Below, piece after piece: positions 49,004 to 61,195 of a DNA stretch of 64,000 bases. The notes under the pieces were generated by a model, which saw only the letters and a program-made list of their open reading frames with translations, searched no databases and was not told where the DNA came from. A program made the position numbers and the translations under genes. Within the stretch, counting starts at the first letter, position 1; the number at the start of each line of letters is the position of its first letter. The DNA is taken from assembly GCA_001643675.2 (NCBI GenBank), contig LSRY02000036.1, positions 1 through 64,000 on the forward strand, in the 5' to 3' direction. Source of the stretch: Monocercomonoides exilis (Eukaryota > Preaxostyla > Oxymonadida > Polymastigidae).

Positions 49004-50004
49004 AAAGTCGTTGAACTGAATTGCTGGAGCATGAACTTCGTAATGATGTTTCAGCCACATAATATAAAACACATTTCAAAAAATTTAGAATAAACTAATT
49101 TTATATGTTTATATCTATCTATATTACTTTCATTTATTAGTACTGTTTTGTAAGTCTTGAAACATCGATTTTCCTTTTTTTAGATTGATTTTTCATTTTT
49201 TTTTTTTGAAACTTGATCAAAAAAGACTTTTTAATGAAAAAAGGTATGTTTTTTTGTTTTTATAAATAAAACAAATACATATGACAGAAATAAAAGCTAA
49301 ATACTTATGAGATATCAACTTAACTTTTTGATCAATGAATACCACAATAGATTTAATATTTTCGATTTTTGATCTTTTTTTATGATGTCAAAAAAAATCA
49401 CCCATATTTTTTATATAATTTTCATTCCAACTCACCAGAATTCACCAGCTTAGATATATATGCTTTGCAATATTATTATTTCCATGCTGATGAAATATTG
49501 TGAGAATGGATGAAAATCTCAAAAATTTTCTTATTCACAAGAAAAATTAGCTAAATGAACTTTTAGAAAAAATACAGACTTTGAGATAAGTCTCAAGCTT
49601 TGAAATTAATTTTGAAAACATTTCTGTTGTTGAAGAAAATTGTGATTTTTTTTCGAATGATTATTCGAAAAATAGGATTAATTTCTGAGTTTATCTTATA
49701 AATTCCTAATATGAAAAATTTTTCGGAAAAGAATGACATAGAAAAGAATTATTCACTTTTGCTATTTTAATTTAAAAAACTAACTTTTGTTAAATATTTA
49801 ATATTTATGAAAATTTTATATAATGATTAAAGAAACTGTTTTCGTTAAAGATATTTCGCGTAAGAGGTTAAAATAGCTATATCAAGTGAGATCTTCAATT
49901 TTAGTGAAGTTTAGAAGGTGTGAACGGAAATTTATTCAATTAAAGAAATATTTGTATTATTAAAAATTAAACAATAGGAATTTATCAAAGAAAATATGGC
50001 ATTT
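49004..50004. other. AT-rich intergenic DNA with one solo transposon end
   Basis: No gene. At 49,385-49,403 a sequence ending AAAATCACCC followed by ATAT resembles the right end of the Element 2/MITE family, without a visible partner. Confidence 0.5.
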
Positions 50005-50244
50005 GGGTGATTATTAATGAAAAGTCGCAAATGTTTAATTTTAAAAAAAATTAATAATTTCTAACTTTGCTCAAATATCTGTTTCTTCTCACAAATCTTC
50101 TTTTTGATAAATAAAATAGCATTATTCAGAAATAGATTCCATATTAGAGAAGTTTGGTATATGTCAACAAAAATTTGAGCAAAATATAAAATATTTTATT
50201 TATTTGAAAATTACACATTTGTAACTTTTCAAAAAGAATCACCC
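50005..50244. mobile_element. 240-bp MITE related to Element 2 ends
   Basis: Imperfect inverted ends of about 35 bp (GGGTGATT..T..TGAAAAGT..CAAATG) share the GGGT...TGAAAAGT core with the Element 2 TIR. ATTT flanks both sides directly (50,001-50,004 and 50,245-50,248), again a 4-bp target duplication. It has no coding capacity and could be mobilised by the Element 2 transposase. Confidence 0.75.
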
Positions 50245-52850
50245 ATTTAATAATTCTCACTCACACGAATTAAGGAAATGAATTATTTCCGATATGCAAT
50301 TATTAACATTCCTGTCAAATTTTGCAAATCGATCGATAAAATTTTTGAAAAATAACAAAGTTTTGATGAACACAAGAATAATGCATACGCGACTTTTCGA
50401 AAAGTGTAACACATATATATTTGGCTTTGTGATTACGAAACAATAAGAAATAAATGAAAAACATGAAAATACTTTTTGCACAAAGAAAAAAGTGATTATA
50501 AACGATGTGATAATACTCGATGTGATAATAATAAGTTTTGACAGAATATTAAAATGTGTAAACGTGAGTTTGCTTTTCACAGTTATTATCATGAATCTTC
50601 GAACGAGAAATTGACATTCCAAGAATTCTCCTCCAAAAAATCCTTCTTCTCATGCGATTCATCGCAAACAGATTTGAAGAGATTTCACAAATCAAAATGA
50701 AAGCAACAGTTGTGGTAATTGGAGCACTTCAGTTTCGACCGAAACCCAAATAAGCAAATTCCTCATTAGTTCTCAACAAAATCCGCAAAGCTTTTGTGGA
50801 GAAATATTCTGGTACTGTATCAACTTCATAAACACAACAAAAATTTGTCATAGAAAACATCTCTCACCCAATGGCATATAACTTGCTTTGAGTCACAAAA
50901 TTTTGGAATTGTTCTCTGTTGAAACTTTTCATTTTGCCGCAACAACAACAAACATTCCCTTCATACACTCAAATTCCGTTAATTCAACCAACAGGTGTAT
51001 TCACATTAAGTCTTCCATTTAGGAAGCATTCAATCACTCATTGCACAGACTAACTCACGCTCAGATGATTGAGGATCATGATAATCAAGGAGTGTCAAAG
51101 GATAAAAAAGACAAGAGGGAGGAAAATACAATATCAGTGGAAAGCACATTCAAGTGGGAATAAACACTTGATGAGCGAAATGAATGCTCAATCACAAACA
51201 CTCCCAGAATAGAAATGTGCAGAAGCTCACAATTCCATATAACGATCATTTCAAAATCTGTTGACAATTCAAAAAATACCTTCCATCGGAAAAATTACCG
51301 GACAAGATCGATTTTTCGATTTCAGCAAATGAAGACATCCTGATTGTATTTTTCCATATTTATGTTGTCTCAACAAGACCCCTGTGACGTGACAAGAGAA
51401 AATTAAAGCAATGACAAAATGTTTGATAAGATATTACCGATTTGTCATAAAAGGTTATTATTAACAATTTCACAATTCTAAATTGCTATAATAAATAAAT
51501 TTGAAAACATATAAATAACAGTTCTTATTATTTGGAAAAAATCAAATTTCTAATTGAAATGATCAAGTTCACTTCATGTATATTTTTGTCAGGAAATGTC
51601 AGTTGAAAATTTTTGCTATCACGATTTGTCATTGACCATCACTGATAGTCGTTGACAAATAGAAAATTGACTGATATTTCAGATGCAATCAGCCGATATT
51701 TTCCAAAACTCTTTTTTAAATCTTTAAAAGTTTTCACAATCATTTGCATTATTGTGTTTTAATTTAATTTTATTTTATCATTTTGTAATTTCTTTCTTTC
51801 TTTTCTTTTCTTTTCTTTTCTTTTCTTATCTTTTCTTTTCTTTTCTTTTTTTTGCGTAGACATATCATTTTATAACATATCATGTCGCAGAGGAATAGTC
51901 CAAACAAACTCTTTTGGCACCCCAGACAATTATTTTTGTGTTGATTGAATGTTACAAAAAATACATACTTGAATTTTGTGGAAGTTGGATTTTGATTTTC
52001 TTGTGGATTTCAAAAATTATTCATAAAATATTTTGTCAACACAAAAATAAAAACCTGGCACAATATTTTAGAAATCATAATTATTCAATTAAATTTTTCG
52101 ACTTCGAAACTATTCAAATTTTGACTTAATGAAAGACACACAACATATGAAATACATGTATTAATATTTATAAAAATCTTTAAATTTGCTTTGAGTCACA
52201 TGATGATTTTCAAAAAAAATCATTTTAATCCAGTTTAAAGCAAAGAATTAAATGGAAAGAAAAGAAAAGGAATTGAATCGAAATTGCAAATTAGAATAAC
52301 TTAATTAATTTATATGAAACATTTTTATTGGCCAAAAATCTTTGGCATTAATTAGTGATGAAAAAAAGTTCATTTTAATACCATAATATCACAAATAAAT
52401 ATATAAATTAAATATTTCATTCAAACACCTTATTTATTATATCCAATGCTCAAAGCAAGTGAAAGTGCAGTGAAAGTTTTGTGCTTTTTGAAATTATTAT
52501 TTTGAACAAATATCTTATATCCAAAGATTCGCTCATTCAATATTAATGATGAAAATGATCGTTTTAAAAAATGATTCATTCTTACAAGTATGCAGGAGAA
52601 ATCTGTAATTGAAAATCATACTTGTTTGCGATTGCTTCTTTTTTGAATTTTTGTTTATTTCATTTCTTCTCAATTTTTAAAACATTTCAGAATTGTTTTC
52701 TAAATTGGATGATTGAAATGATTATGCACAAAACAAAAAGCATGGACTATGAATTTCCTTTTACAAAGAGCATCGCTGAGAGACTAAAAAAGAAGTGGAA
52801 ATGACTTTTTTGGCTTTGAGCAATTTTGGGAGTTACGTATGAGCATTGCT
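50245..52850. other. AT-rich intergenic DNA with TTTTC microsatellite
   Basis: No supportable gene. A (TTTTC)n run lies at about 51,791-51,851. A possible exon at 52,690-52,804 follows a TTTCAG acceptor and may belong to the next gene (its MIEMIMH resembles MIEIILH downstream). Confidence 0.5.
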
Positions 52851-52910
52851 ATTTAACTTTTAATATTATTGATTTTTTCCGATTTTTATATAAAAATTAA
52901 AAGAGAACAG

Positions 52911-53516
52911 TATTTGAATGAAATGATCGAAATAATCCTGCATCATCAGGAGCATAGAAATCTGACTCGATTGGCATATCAATCTGCTTGGGAATTTTTG
53001 ATAGACAGATTGCACACTGACAAAAGCTTGGAAGAATTGATTGCAAATGAGCTTCTTTTTGCAAGAGAGGCAATTAAAGAATTTGAATATCTGTCAAAGT
53101 GTACCGACTGGAAGAGAGAGAATGAAGCGGAGAAAAATGGAAAAGATATAAGAGAACTTGTTTTATTAAACTGGATACAAACACTCTCTTCTTTCATTGG
53201 GAACTGTCTTTTGTGGAATGAAGAATGCGTTGAGCTTTTCAACAGCATTGTTCAGGTGCTTAGAGCATCAAAAGGGAATAATGGAGATATTTGCTGTATG
53301 TGTATTTATTCCTTGAGAAAAGCAGCAGAAAATAGAAGCGTGAACGTTGAAGGATTTCTAAAATGTGCAGCTGTTGATGCTGTTTTGGAGGGGATACAGC
53401 GGTCAACGTTGAATGATATGACAACATATGAAAGCTTGGGATTTATTACTGCAATTTCAAGGAAATTGAAAGAAGAGGAAGATGATGAAAAAAAGAAGCG
53501 AAAAGAAAAAAATTGA
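52911..53516 (+). CDS. Helical (ARM/HEAT-like) protein fragment, function unknown
   Basis: An open frame follows a good acceptor (GAGAACAG at 52,903-52,910); the first Met is at 52,923. It encodes about 200 residues of amphipathic helices: HRNLTRLAYQSAWEFLIDRL, LLNWIQTLSSFIGNCLLW, SIVQVLRASKGNNGDICC, VDAVLEGIQRSTLND. It ends with a charged EEDDEKKKRKEK tail. I recall similar proteins as a lineage-specific family in oxymonads, but cannot verify that. No catalytic motif is present. The 5' part is missing or lies in unidentified upstream exons. Confidence 0.5.
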   Translation, partial: YLNEMIEIILHHQEHRNLTRLAYQSAWEFLIDRLHTDKSLEELIANELLFAREAIKEFEYLSKCTDWKRENEAEKNGKDIRELVLLNWIQTLSSFIGNCLLWNEECVELFNSIVQVLRASKGNNGDICCMCIYSLRKAAENRSVNVEGFLKCAAVDAVLEGIQRSTLNDMTTYESLGFITAISRKLKEEEDDEKKKRKEKN

Positions 53517-54533
53517 AAAAGAAGGCATTTGAAAGGTAAGGGATAAAATTCAATAATTTTATTGCAAGCTTTCACAACACATTAACTTTAATTCCATGCA
53601 AATGTTGAAGAAATAAATTACGAGTGCTTTGAAGTATTATGTTAATGTGAGAAAAAATAAAAACGAATCAATTATTGCTATTCGAACATTTCAATACACT
53701 TTTTTCATATCATTTGATATTATCAAAAATGTGTTTCTTGAAAGACTTCTTTTCCTTTTTTTAAAAACAGTGAAATGATTGTTAAATAAAAGATAACTTT
53801 CATGTAATTTATCATAATAAAATCTTCCGAAAATGATTTATCTTTTTTGAAATTTTTCATTGAAAAACTTATATTAGATGAATTGCACAATTTTTGTGTA
53901 ATTGTGAAATTTTTAAAAAAATTTGAAATTCGTGTATGTTATTTTGATATAACACAATAATTTTGAATTTTTTTTTATTTCACAATTCATCTATTCAATT
54001 ATCAATTATCTTCTCAACTGCAAAAATGGTATCTTCTCTTTTCATAACATTTTCTGTTTTTTTATCGACAGAATTCAATTTTTCAATCAAAAGATTCAAT
54101 TTCAACTTTTTTCTCCAAAACAAAAAACAGAATAAAAGTTTGAAATTAAACTTGTTGATAAAGAGGAAAATGGAATTATTAAAACAACAAATGAAGGCGA
54201 AGAAAAAGAAAAAGTTTATATGTGTTTGATAAAAAAGAAACATAATAAACTATTTCTATCTCTTCAGAATTATAAAAACAAATTTATACAAAAAAAATTA
54301 TAAAAATAAATAAATAAATAAATAAATCGTTCACATTGTTGGAGATGATTTATATGACTCATTTGCTGAACCTGAACAACAGTCTGGGCTATGTAATGAA
54401 GAAGATACTCTTTCTCTTCTTTTTCCACTAGAAAAACGCGTTGAAAAAGTCTGGGAGGAAAAAAGAGGAGCTGTAAATGTTATCTTCTTTGTTGTCACAA
54501 AAGCTTTCTAAGTTTTGATAAAAAAAGAATACA
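53517..54533. other. AT-rich intergenic DNA
   Basis: No gene is supported. A (TAAA)n run lies at about 54,305-54,327. Confidence 0.5.
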
Positions 54534-57240
54534 TTGAATATCCATCAGCATCCTCATACGTCTACAAATTTCCAATTTTATTTTCGTTCAGATCCCTTCC
54601 ATTCATCCACATCTTTTCCTTCTTCACCTTCTTCACCTTCATCCTCAGCTTTTAATGAATGCAATGTTGGGAGTTCACTTCAATATGAGCATTCGATCAT
54701 CAGTGCTTCTATTGAAATGAAACAAAATGATTTCAAAAAGCAACATCTTTCTTCAACTTCCTCTTCCCACTCCTCACTCTTTTTGGCAAAGATTCATTAT
54801 TTCGCTTTCTCTCTTTCATTCCCTCTTCTCCACACTCACACTTATCAGCTTTCAGAGTCGAATGGAAGGTGTCACATCAACTCCACCGATACCATCAGGC
54901 AGTTTCATCATCTTTGCAACACTGTCAGACGAATCCATCAGAGAGGCAGATGGTTGCAAAGCCGGTGGCGGAGTGTGTGGCAGATGAGGAGAGGAAGAGG
55001 AGAATGCAGAAGATGGAGAGGATGGAGAGGATGGAGAAGAGGGAGAAGACGAGGGGAAAAGGAGGGAAAGTGAAGTGTATGAAGAAGAGTACAAGATGAA
55101 TGAGAATGAAGAGGATGATGATAATGATAAAGAGAACTTCACGGCAAATGGCTTTAACACAATCGTCGGACCTCGGATAAATAAGATGGATTCTATGGTT
55201 GAAGTTTTGCTTTTGCTCTCTTTCAAATCGGATTTGGAAAGCAAAAAGTCGAACCCGTGGCTGAGGAGTGTATTCGGGGACTCAGACATAGCCTCCCTGC
55301 CGTAGGGCAGAGTGTGCGCTTCGATCGGCGTTGAATTGTCTTCGCACTCAACTGCTTCTTCTTGATCCTCTTTTCTTCTTCTTCTTCTTCTCCTCCTCCT
55401 CCTTCTTCTTCTTCTTCTTCTCTTTCATCTTTTTCTCCATCTTCCTCAAATTCCTCTTCCTCTTCCTCTTCCTCCTTTTTACCCTTCATCATTTTCTTCT
55501 TCTTCTTCTTCTTCCTCCAAACATCATCTTCTCCCTGTGTCTGTCACAGAAATTGCACATTTCCGTCCAAAAGAGCCGAATATGTTTCCCGAAGAAAACG
55601 ATTTGCTTGACTTGGTTATCGAAAAGAAGGAGGAAGCGAAGCTGAAAGAGAAGGAGAGAGAGAAGGAGAGAGAGAAGGAGAGAGAGAAGGAGAGAGAAAG
55701 AGGAGAAAGAGGAGAAAGAGGAGAAAGAAAAGAAGAAGAAGAGAAGAGAAAAGGAAATAAAAGTATTGAAATAAAATTTGCAGAAGAAGATTTGTGTGTG
55801 AATGTGGAAGAAAAGAAATATGATGAAGTGAAAGAGTAATTGAAGAGGGAGAAGGAGAAGATGATGAAAGTGATAGAGGAAGACAAAGAAATATTGATGA
55901 GAGGGGAGAAGGAGAAGAAGAAAGAGGAGAAGAGGAGGAGGAAGAAGGAGAAGGAAAAGAAGAAGAAATTGGGAAGAAGAAGAAGAAGAAAATGATGATG
56001 ATGACGACGATGACGATGAGTTTGCATGGGATTTGGAGAGGAGGAGAGAAAGAGCAACAAAAAGAAGAGCAAAATTCGAGACGGCTGTTTTTGACTATGC
56101 GAAAGAAGCTGGTTTGTCCAGCACAACATTCAAACCTTCTCCACTTGCTCCTGTTTTCTTCTCTTCTTCTTCTTCAGTTCATGTTTTTTCTTCTTCTTCT
56201 TCTAATTCAAATGCTTATTATTCTTATTCTTTTTAAAATACTTCTTCTTCTTTTCCTTCTTCTTCCTCTTCTTCTTCTTTTTTTTCTTTTTCTTCTTCTT
56301 CTTCTTCTTCTTCTTCTTCTTCTTCTTCTTCTTCTTCTTCTTCTTCTCCTCCTCCTCCTCCTTCTTCTTCTTCTTCATCAACATCTTCCTCCTCCGCTCT
56401 CCCTTTCTCCACTCATAGCATCCTCCCTGCTTCCTTGTGTGTAGCGTCGCTTGTAAATAGCTTCTTGCACATGGAAGACGACCTGCTGCGAACGTTCTCA
56501 CAAAGAAGGAGCCTTTTGCAAAAAATTGTGCGGAGGTTTGTGGACAGTGCGAAGAAAGTGGTGGTGCAACCGATACAGAAGTCGATGACGGATCTCGTGA
56601 TCTAGTGGAAGGAGCAGCTGAGCAGGGCTATCAACCGGGTGCACGTTGTGGAGGAGGACAATGTCGAGATTGAGATGTTTGAGCAGTTGCGGCTGGTGAA
56701 AGTGCTGTGCAGAAAGCGTGTGAATTATCTTGCGCTGATGCTGTGCTCGATGGACTGAGTGGCGCAGTGGTTGTTTGCACTGCCGTCAGTTGGAGTCGGA
56801 GAGTTGAATGTGTTCATACGATCAAGGATGGGGTACCGGACGCTGGAGGTAGTGTGGCAGAGGAAATGTGTTTAACTGAGGCACTCTCTGGACGAGGTGG
56901 TGAAGGTGAGGAAGGAAGAAGAGGTGATGCGCAACATCACCCTGTTTTTAGATTGTGTATGCTGAACGAGGAGGCAAATACAGCATAGATGATAGCGGAT
57001 CAAGTGGAAAATGGAAGGCTAAACAGGAACACAATTTCTCCTTTTTCTTCTTTATTCTTCAATGCCAACATTTCCAATGACTGCTCAGTAAATGGATTCA
57101 ACGCATATACTTCAATAATCGTCGTCAGTGGAGGAAACTTCACAGCTTATGTGTCGGTGCCTCCTGTTTCAACGCTGTTTCTGCAGCTGTTCACAGCAAA
57201 GAGAGAGATTAAAGAGTTGCTGTTGATGTAATCGCTGATT
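54534..57240 (+). pseudogene. Decayed low-complexity gene(s), product unknown
   Basis: Coding-like pieces: 54,862-54,990 (TPPIPSGSFIIFATLSDES), 55,075-55,305 (acidic, then DSMVEVLLLLSFKSDLESKK), 55,537-55,839 (Lys/Glu helix), about 55,990-56,236 (FETAVFDYAKEAGL), and 56,470-57,000. The last reads MEDDLLRTFSQRRSLLQKI and VEIEMFEQLRLVKVLCRK and is interrupted in one frame by TAG, TGA and TAA codons. CTT/TTC and GAGA microsatellites (55,370-55,520; 55,640-55,740; 56,230-56,380) interrupt it. All three stops occur, so this is decay rather than recoding. No domain recognised. Confidence 0.4.
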
Positions 57241-57362
57241 ATAATGATGCAGAGGGTGGAGATTTGGTGATAAAAATGGTGGCATTTTGTGAAGGTGCAC
57301 AAAACGATGTGAGATTTTGGAGAAAAAGTGAAAGAGAAAGAGTAATCGATTAATGACTGTTA

Positions 57363-59559
57363 CCATCGGTGCTTAACCCGCACCCTGGTGCCAAACCCGC
57401 ACCCAGCAAATTTCTTTATAATCGAAAAGTTAATTCTTTCTTTTCAAAGAAGTTCGTTGACGATGGAATTGCTTGAAACTTGTTTAAAAAAATATTATAT
57501 TTTATTTTTTTTAAAAAAAACTTTCAAAAAGATGAATTTTTTATTATTTTGCTCCTAAAAGAGCATTATCGATTTTTACTGAAAAAGAACAAAAGAAGAG
57601 TTAAAAAAATATGTGCATGCTTGTTTGTTAATGTGTTTTCAAATATCTTTATAAGTATTTTTGATTTGATAAATTCTGCAATAAATATCACATTTTCTTT
57701 GTTAGATCGTGCCCATTAATATGTGAAAAACAAATAGAAAGTTCTGCAGCTTCATCGAAAGGGGTTTGTTGAAGTTATTTCTTATGCTTTTTAATCAAAA
57801 ATCGCTCTTCTTATTAATGAACATTGAAAATGTCATAATTTTATTGTTTATAATTGAGATGATTATGATTATGTTATACACGTTTTATCTAGTATAAAAT
57901 GGAAAAATTCACAGTGGTAGTTGTTCTTTGTGGTTAAAACATGTGTTTTCATGGTTATATGTTATTTATTTTATATTTTATTTTATATTATATGTTTCTT
58001 TTGTATCACATTTGAAAATGAAATATTTTGCTGATGTGTTTACAGTTTGCTGTTAACAGCATTTTAATCTTAATAACATCTTAACTATTGATCATTGATA
58101 ATAATAATGGAGCAAATATTCGCATATTGATATAGAAAACCATGGTTTTTTATACATAAAGAAACCAATTTTTTTCTTTCTTGATGTTTCTGTGTTATTG
58201 CCTAAGCTTGTTAATGATTAAAAAGTTGTGGTTTTCTTGATTATTTGCATTATCATCAACAGTTTTTGTTCTTTTTTTGCACATTATGCTTGAATTTTTA
58301 AACACTTTTCAATTTTGTTTTTGATTCAAATTTCACAATACCAACAAAAATTGAACTGTGATTGCTCTTTTGTAATAAAAATCTTTTAACATAAATATTG
58401 AGCCAAATATCAAATTGAATTAATCACGAAAAAATCTACAAAAAATATGAAAAAATAGAATTTTGATGTTGATAGTTTCAATTAAGCGTTTAATAGGATT
58501 TTGCAAATTTATTCAATATCAAAATATAATATTTCCGAGTGAGTTGTTCAAAAAAACTTATCGAATTATTTTTTGCTGTTTTAATGATGATGACAAATTT
58601 TTAATTCATTGAAAACACATCTATTTCAAGTTTGTATTTGAAAATATCCATAAAGTGTTATTTAAAAATAAAACATAATGCATAGTGCAACAATAAATGA
58701 ATAACAACCTTATTATTGTTAAGTACGAAAATAGTTTCTAACAACAGATTTATAGAAAAAAATTCAAATTAAAAAAAAGAATTATTCTCACTGAATTGAA
58801 TATATAGACATAAAAAAAACGATACTTGACAAATGTCAATTCAATTAATATTAATATGTTTGATGAGAATCAGTAAATAATAAATTCATAAATAAAAAAC
58901 GATCAATTTTTCTCGAGCAAAAAATTTTGAGAAAAAAAAAACAGATGAAAATAATCAATAAAATGTTGAAGAAATAATACATCTGTAACTAACTCAAAAA
59001 GGTATCAAAGCACAATTGAAACATTGAAACGAAATAATAACACATAATGAACAATTAATTAAATTCAATATAGACAAGCAAAACAATAATATTTACAATG
59101 TTCATTAATAAGAAGAGCGATTTTTGATTAAAAAGCATAAGAAATAACTTCAACAAACCCCTTTCGATGAAGCTGCAGAACTTTCTATTTGTTTTTCACA
59201 TATTAATGGGCACGATCTAACAAAGAAAATGTGATATTTATTGCAGAATTTATCAAATCAAAAATACTTATAAAGATATTTGAAAACACATTAACAAACA
59301 AGCATGCACATATTTTTTTAACTCTTCTTTTGTTCTTTTTCAGTAAAAATCGATAATGCTCTTTTAGGAGCAAAATAATAAAAAATTCATCTTTTTGAAA
59401 GTTTTTTTTAAAAAAAATAAAATATAATATTTTTTTAAACAAGTTTCAAGCAATTCCATCGTCAACGAACTTCTTTGAAAAGAAAGAATTAACTTTTCGA
59501 TTATAAAGAAATTTGCTGGGTGCGGGTTTGGCACCAGGGTGCGGGTTAAGCACCGATGG
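57363..59559. mobile_element. 2.2-kb fold-back transposon with 466-bp TIRs, non-autonomous
   Basis: Inverted repeats 57,361-57,826 and 59,096-59,561 match over 466 bp by eye. The outer sequence between the flanking TA dinucleotides is CCATCGGTGCTTAACCCGC, with AACCCGCACCC repeated. TA at both borders (57,361-57,362 and 59,560-59,561) would fit a TA duplication, but TA is self-complementary so this is weak. The 1.27-kb interior (57,827-59,095) has no gene. The small identical open frames in each TIR are hydrophobic and not convincing. Ends are unrelated to Elements 1 and 2. Confidence 0.85.
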
Positions 59560-59561
59560 TA

Positions 59562-60115
59562 TTGTTATCATTTTAATTAATTTTTTATTTTTCAATTATT
59601 TTTATTTTCAAAGTTATTATTCTCATTTTATCTGCTTTTTCATCATCTTCTTCTTCTTCAACTTCTCCTTCATTTTCATTTTTATCTATTTCTTTTTTTT
59701 CATGTTTCTCCTCTTGGAGCAACGGTTCAAACACTGTCCGTTCATTAATCCAGAAGTTTCTATTATTTCAGAAAAAAAAATTTTTTTGATTTTTCATGGG
59801 TAACATGTTTACCTCAAACGTTTCCACATTTTTTGGGCTGTTAAAAGTGCATGTTTTCCATTGAAGATAAATGACCGGTCTTCTTGATCAAATAGTTATT
59901 ATTGACTGAAAAACACTAAAATTTCATGATTTGAACAAGAAAATACTTATAAATATAATTGTCATAATCAGTCTTTTTCAAAAAGGAAGCACTTGTTCAC
60001 ATGAAAATAACAAGCTATTTCTTTCCTGGAGTCTGCATTGTCTATTTCCTTCAAGCTCATTTCAATGAACATTTTATTTCAAATTCCATCTGAAAAAAAA
60101 GTTGTTCTTTTTATG
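59562..60115. other. AT-rich intergenic DNA
   Basis: Nothing supportable. A TTC-rich run lies at 59,640-59,670. Confidence 0.5.
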
Positions 60116-61195
60116 TTAGCAATGCGATCTGGAAAATCTTTCAGGTTTTATTTGAAGCGTTTTCCTGTCGACGTGAGTGATGTCTGAGAAGTGCTTGTCC
60201 ATCTGAGCAGTCGAATGTGACTCTTCACCGTCTGTGTTATCTTTCGTGCGCCGCACCTGCTTGATGGAGACGCGGGTGGGTAGCAGGGTGAGGAAGGAGT
60301 GAAAAGAGGGGGGTTAGAGAAGCAGTGCGGAAGTGCTTGATGCTCGTTGGATGAGAACGCAGCAAAGGTAAATGAATTGTGGTTTTCTTGATGTGTTTCT
60401 GGACGAGAAATGATGTTTTGTGCTTTTTCTATTGTTTCATTGCATTTGGACAGCAAATAGCTTTGTTTGCCTTGTGATATTGCTTCAGAAGAAGAGTTGT
60501 GGGGTTCTTTTGTTGTTTTGTGTTCTCTTTTCACTTCATCAATATTCGCTTCATTCTGCTTCAGAATGTCCCTTCTGGTCAGCCCAAACAGCGACAGTAG
60601 CCCATCCACATCGATCCACATGGCGCCTGTTGCCACAAAATAGAGCTTCCATTTCTCTTCCTCACTCAACATGTGCTCGCCAAGAAGGCACAGCATCGCT
60701 GAATAAGCTGCTGAATGAGCGCTGTCGGGAAGCTCTGACTGAGATGTGCTTGAAAATGTTTTGCTTTCATTCAATTCTGTTGATGCTTTTCTTTCGCTTA
60801 GATTAATTTTGGAGTTGCTTATCTCACTTTCTATCTCACTCAATTTCTTTCCCTTTCCTCTTTCTCCATTCTCTTCTTCAGCCTCAGCCTCAGCCTCAGC
60901 CTCCGTTTCCTCCCCTCCCGCTGTCTCCACCCTCCCCAAAAAGCACCCTTTGTCGTCCACTCCTCTCTCCATCACCTCAAAGTCCACCACTCTTCCTCCC
61001 TTCCGATGCCTCCCCAGCAGCGCCGAGTCGCACCACACTCCGATCCCATCCACATTCCACACAAACAGCGTCTTCACTCCTGGCTGCTCAGACAGAATGT
61101 GTGTGAGGGTGCCATTGGCGATGAGAGAGGGCAGCTCGTAGGCGTGTCCCAGGGGCTGCATGCACTGGTCAGGGGTGTTGGAGCGGTAGTCAGCC
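60116..61195 (-). pseudogene. UDP-sugar/UTP-glucose-1-P pyrophosphorylase-like, truncated and frameshifted
   Basis: Reading down from about 61,195, the frame gives PLGHAYELPSLIANG, then TLFVWNVDGIGVWCDS and VMERGVDDKGCFLGRV. This matches the UDPGP-family order P.GHG, NvDN(L)G, EV..R..DkKGG. After an acidic Glu/Ala insert comes FVATGAMWIDVDGLLSLF, like the family's NTN..WidL segment. The C-terminus VRRTKDNTDGEESHS and DKHFSDITHVDRKTLQIKP lies in another frame, ending at TAA 60,116-60,118, so there is a frameshift around 60,260-60,320. The N-terminal GG.GTRLG nucleotide-binding loop is absent; a TAA sits just upstream. The family makes UDP-sugars in the cytosol. This copy looks non-functional, though a sequencing indel could explain the shift. 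Confidence 0.55.

Noticed and set aside
49184-49403. Complete second MITE next to the solo end at 49,403
   Set aside because: A T-rich GATTTTT...TTGAAACTTGATC stretch is roughly inverted to the end, but the GGGT tip and a matching duplication are missing.
55530-56240. Several overlapping Lys/Glu and Ser/Leu frames as separate genes
   Set aside because: Mirror frames of purine- and pyrimidine-rich repeats; only parts look like decayed exons.
57480-59442. Two identical 79-codon frames (57,480-57,719 + and 59,203-59,442 -)
   Set aside because: They are the same sequence in the two TIR arms, Lys/Phe-rich from A/T runs, with no recognisable feature.
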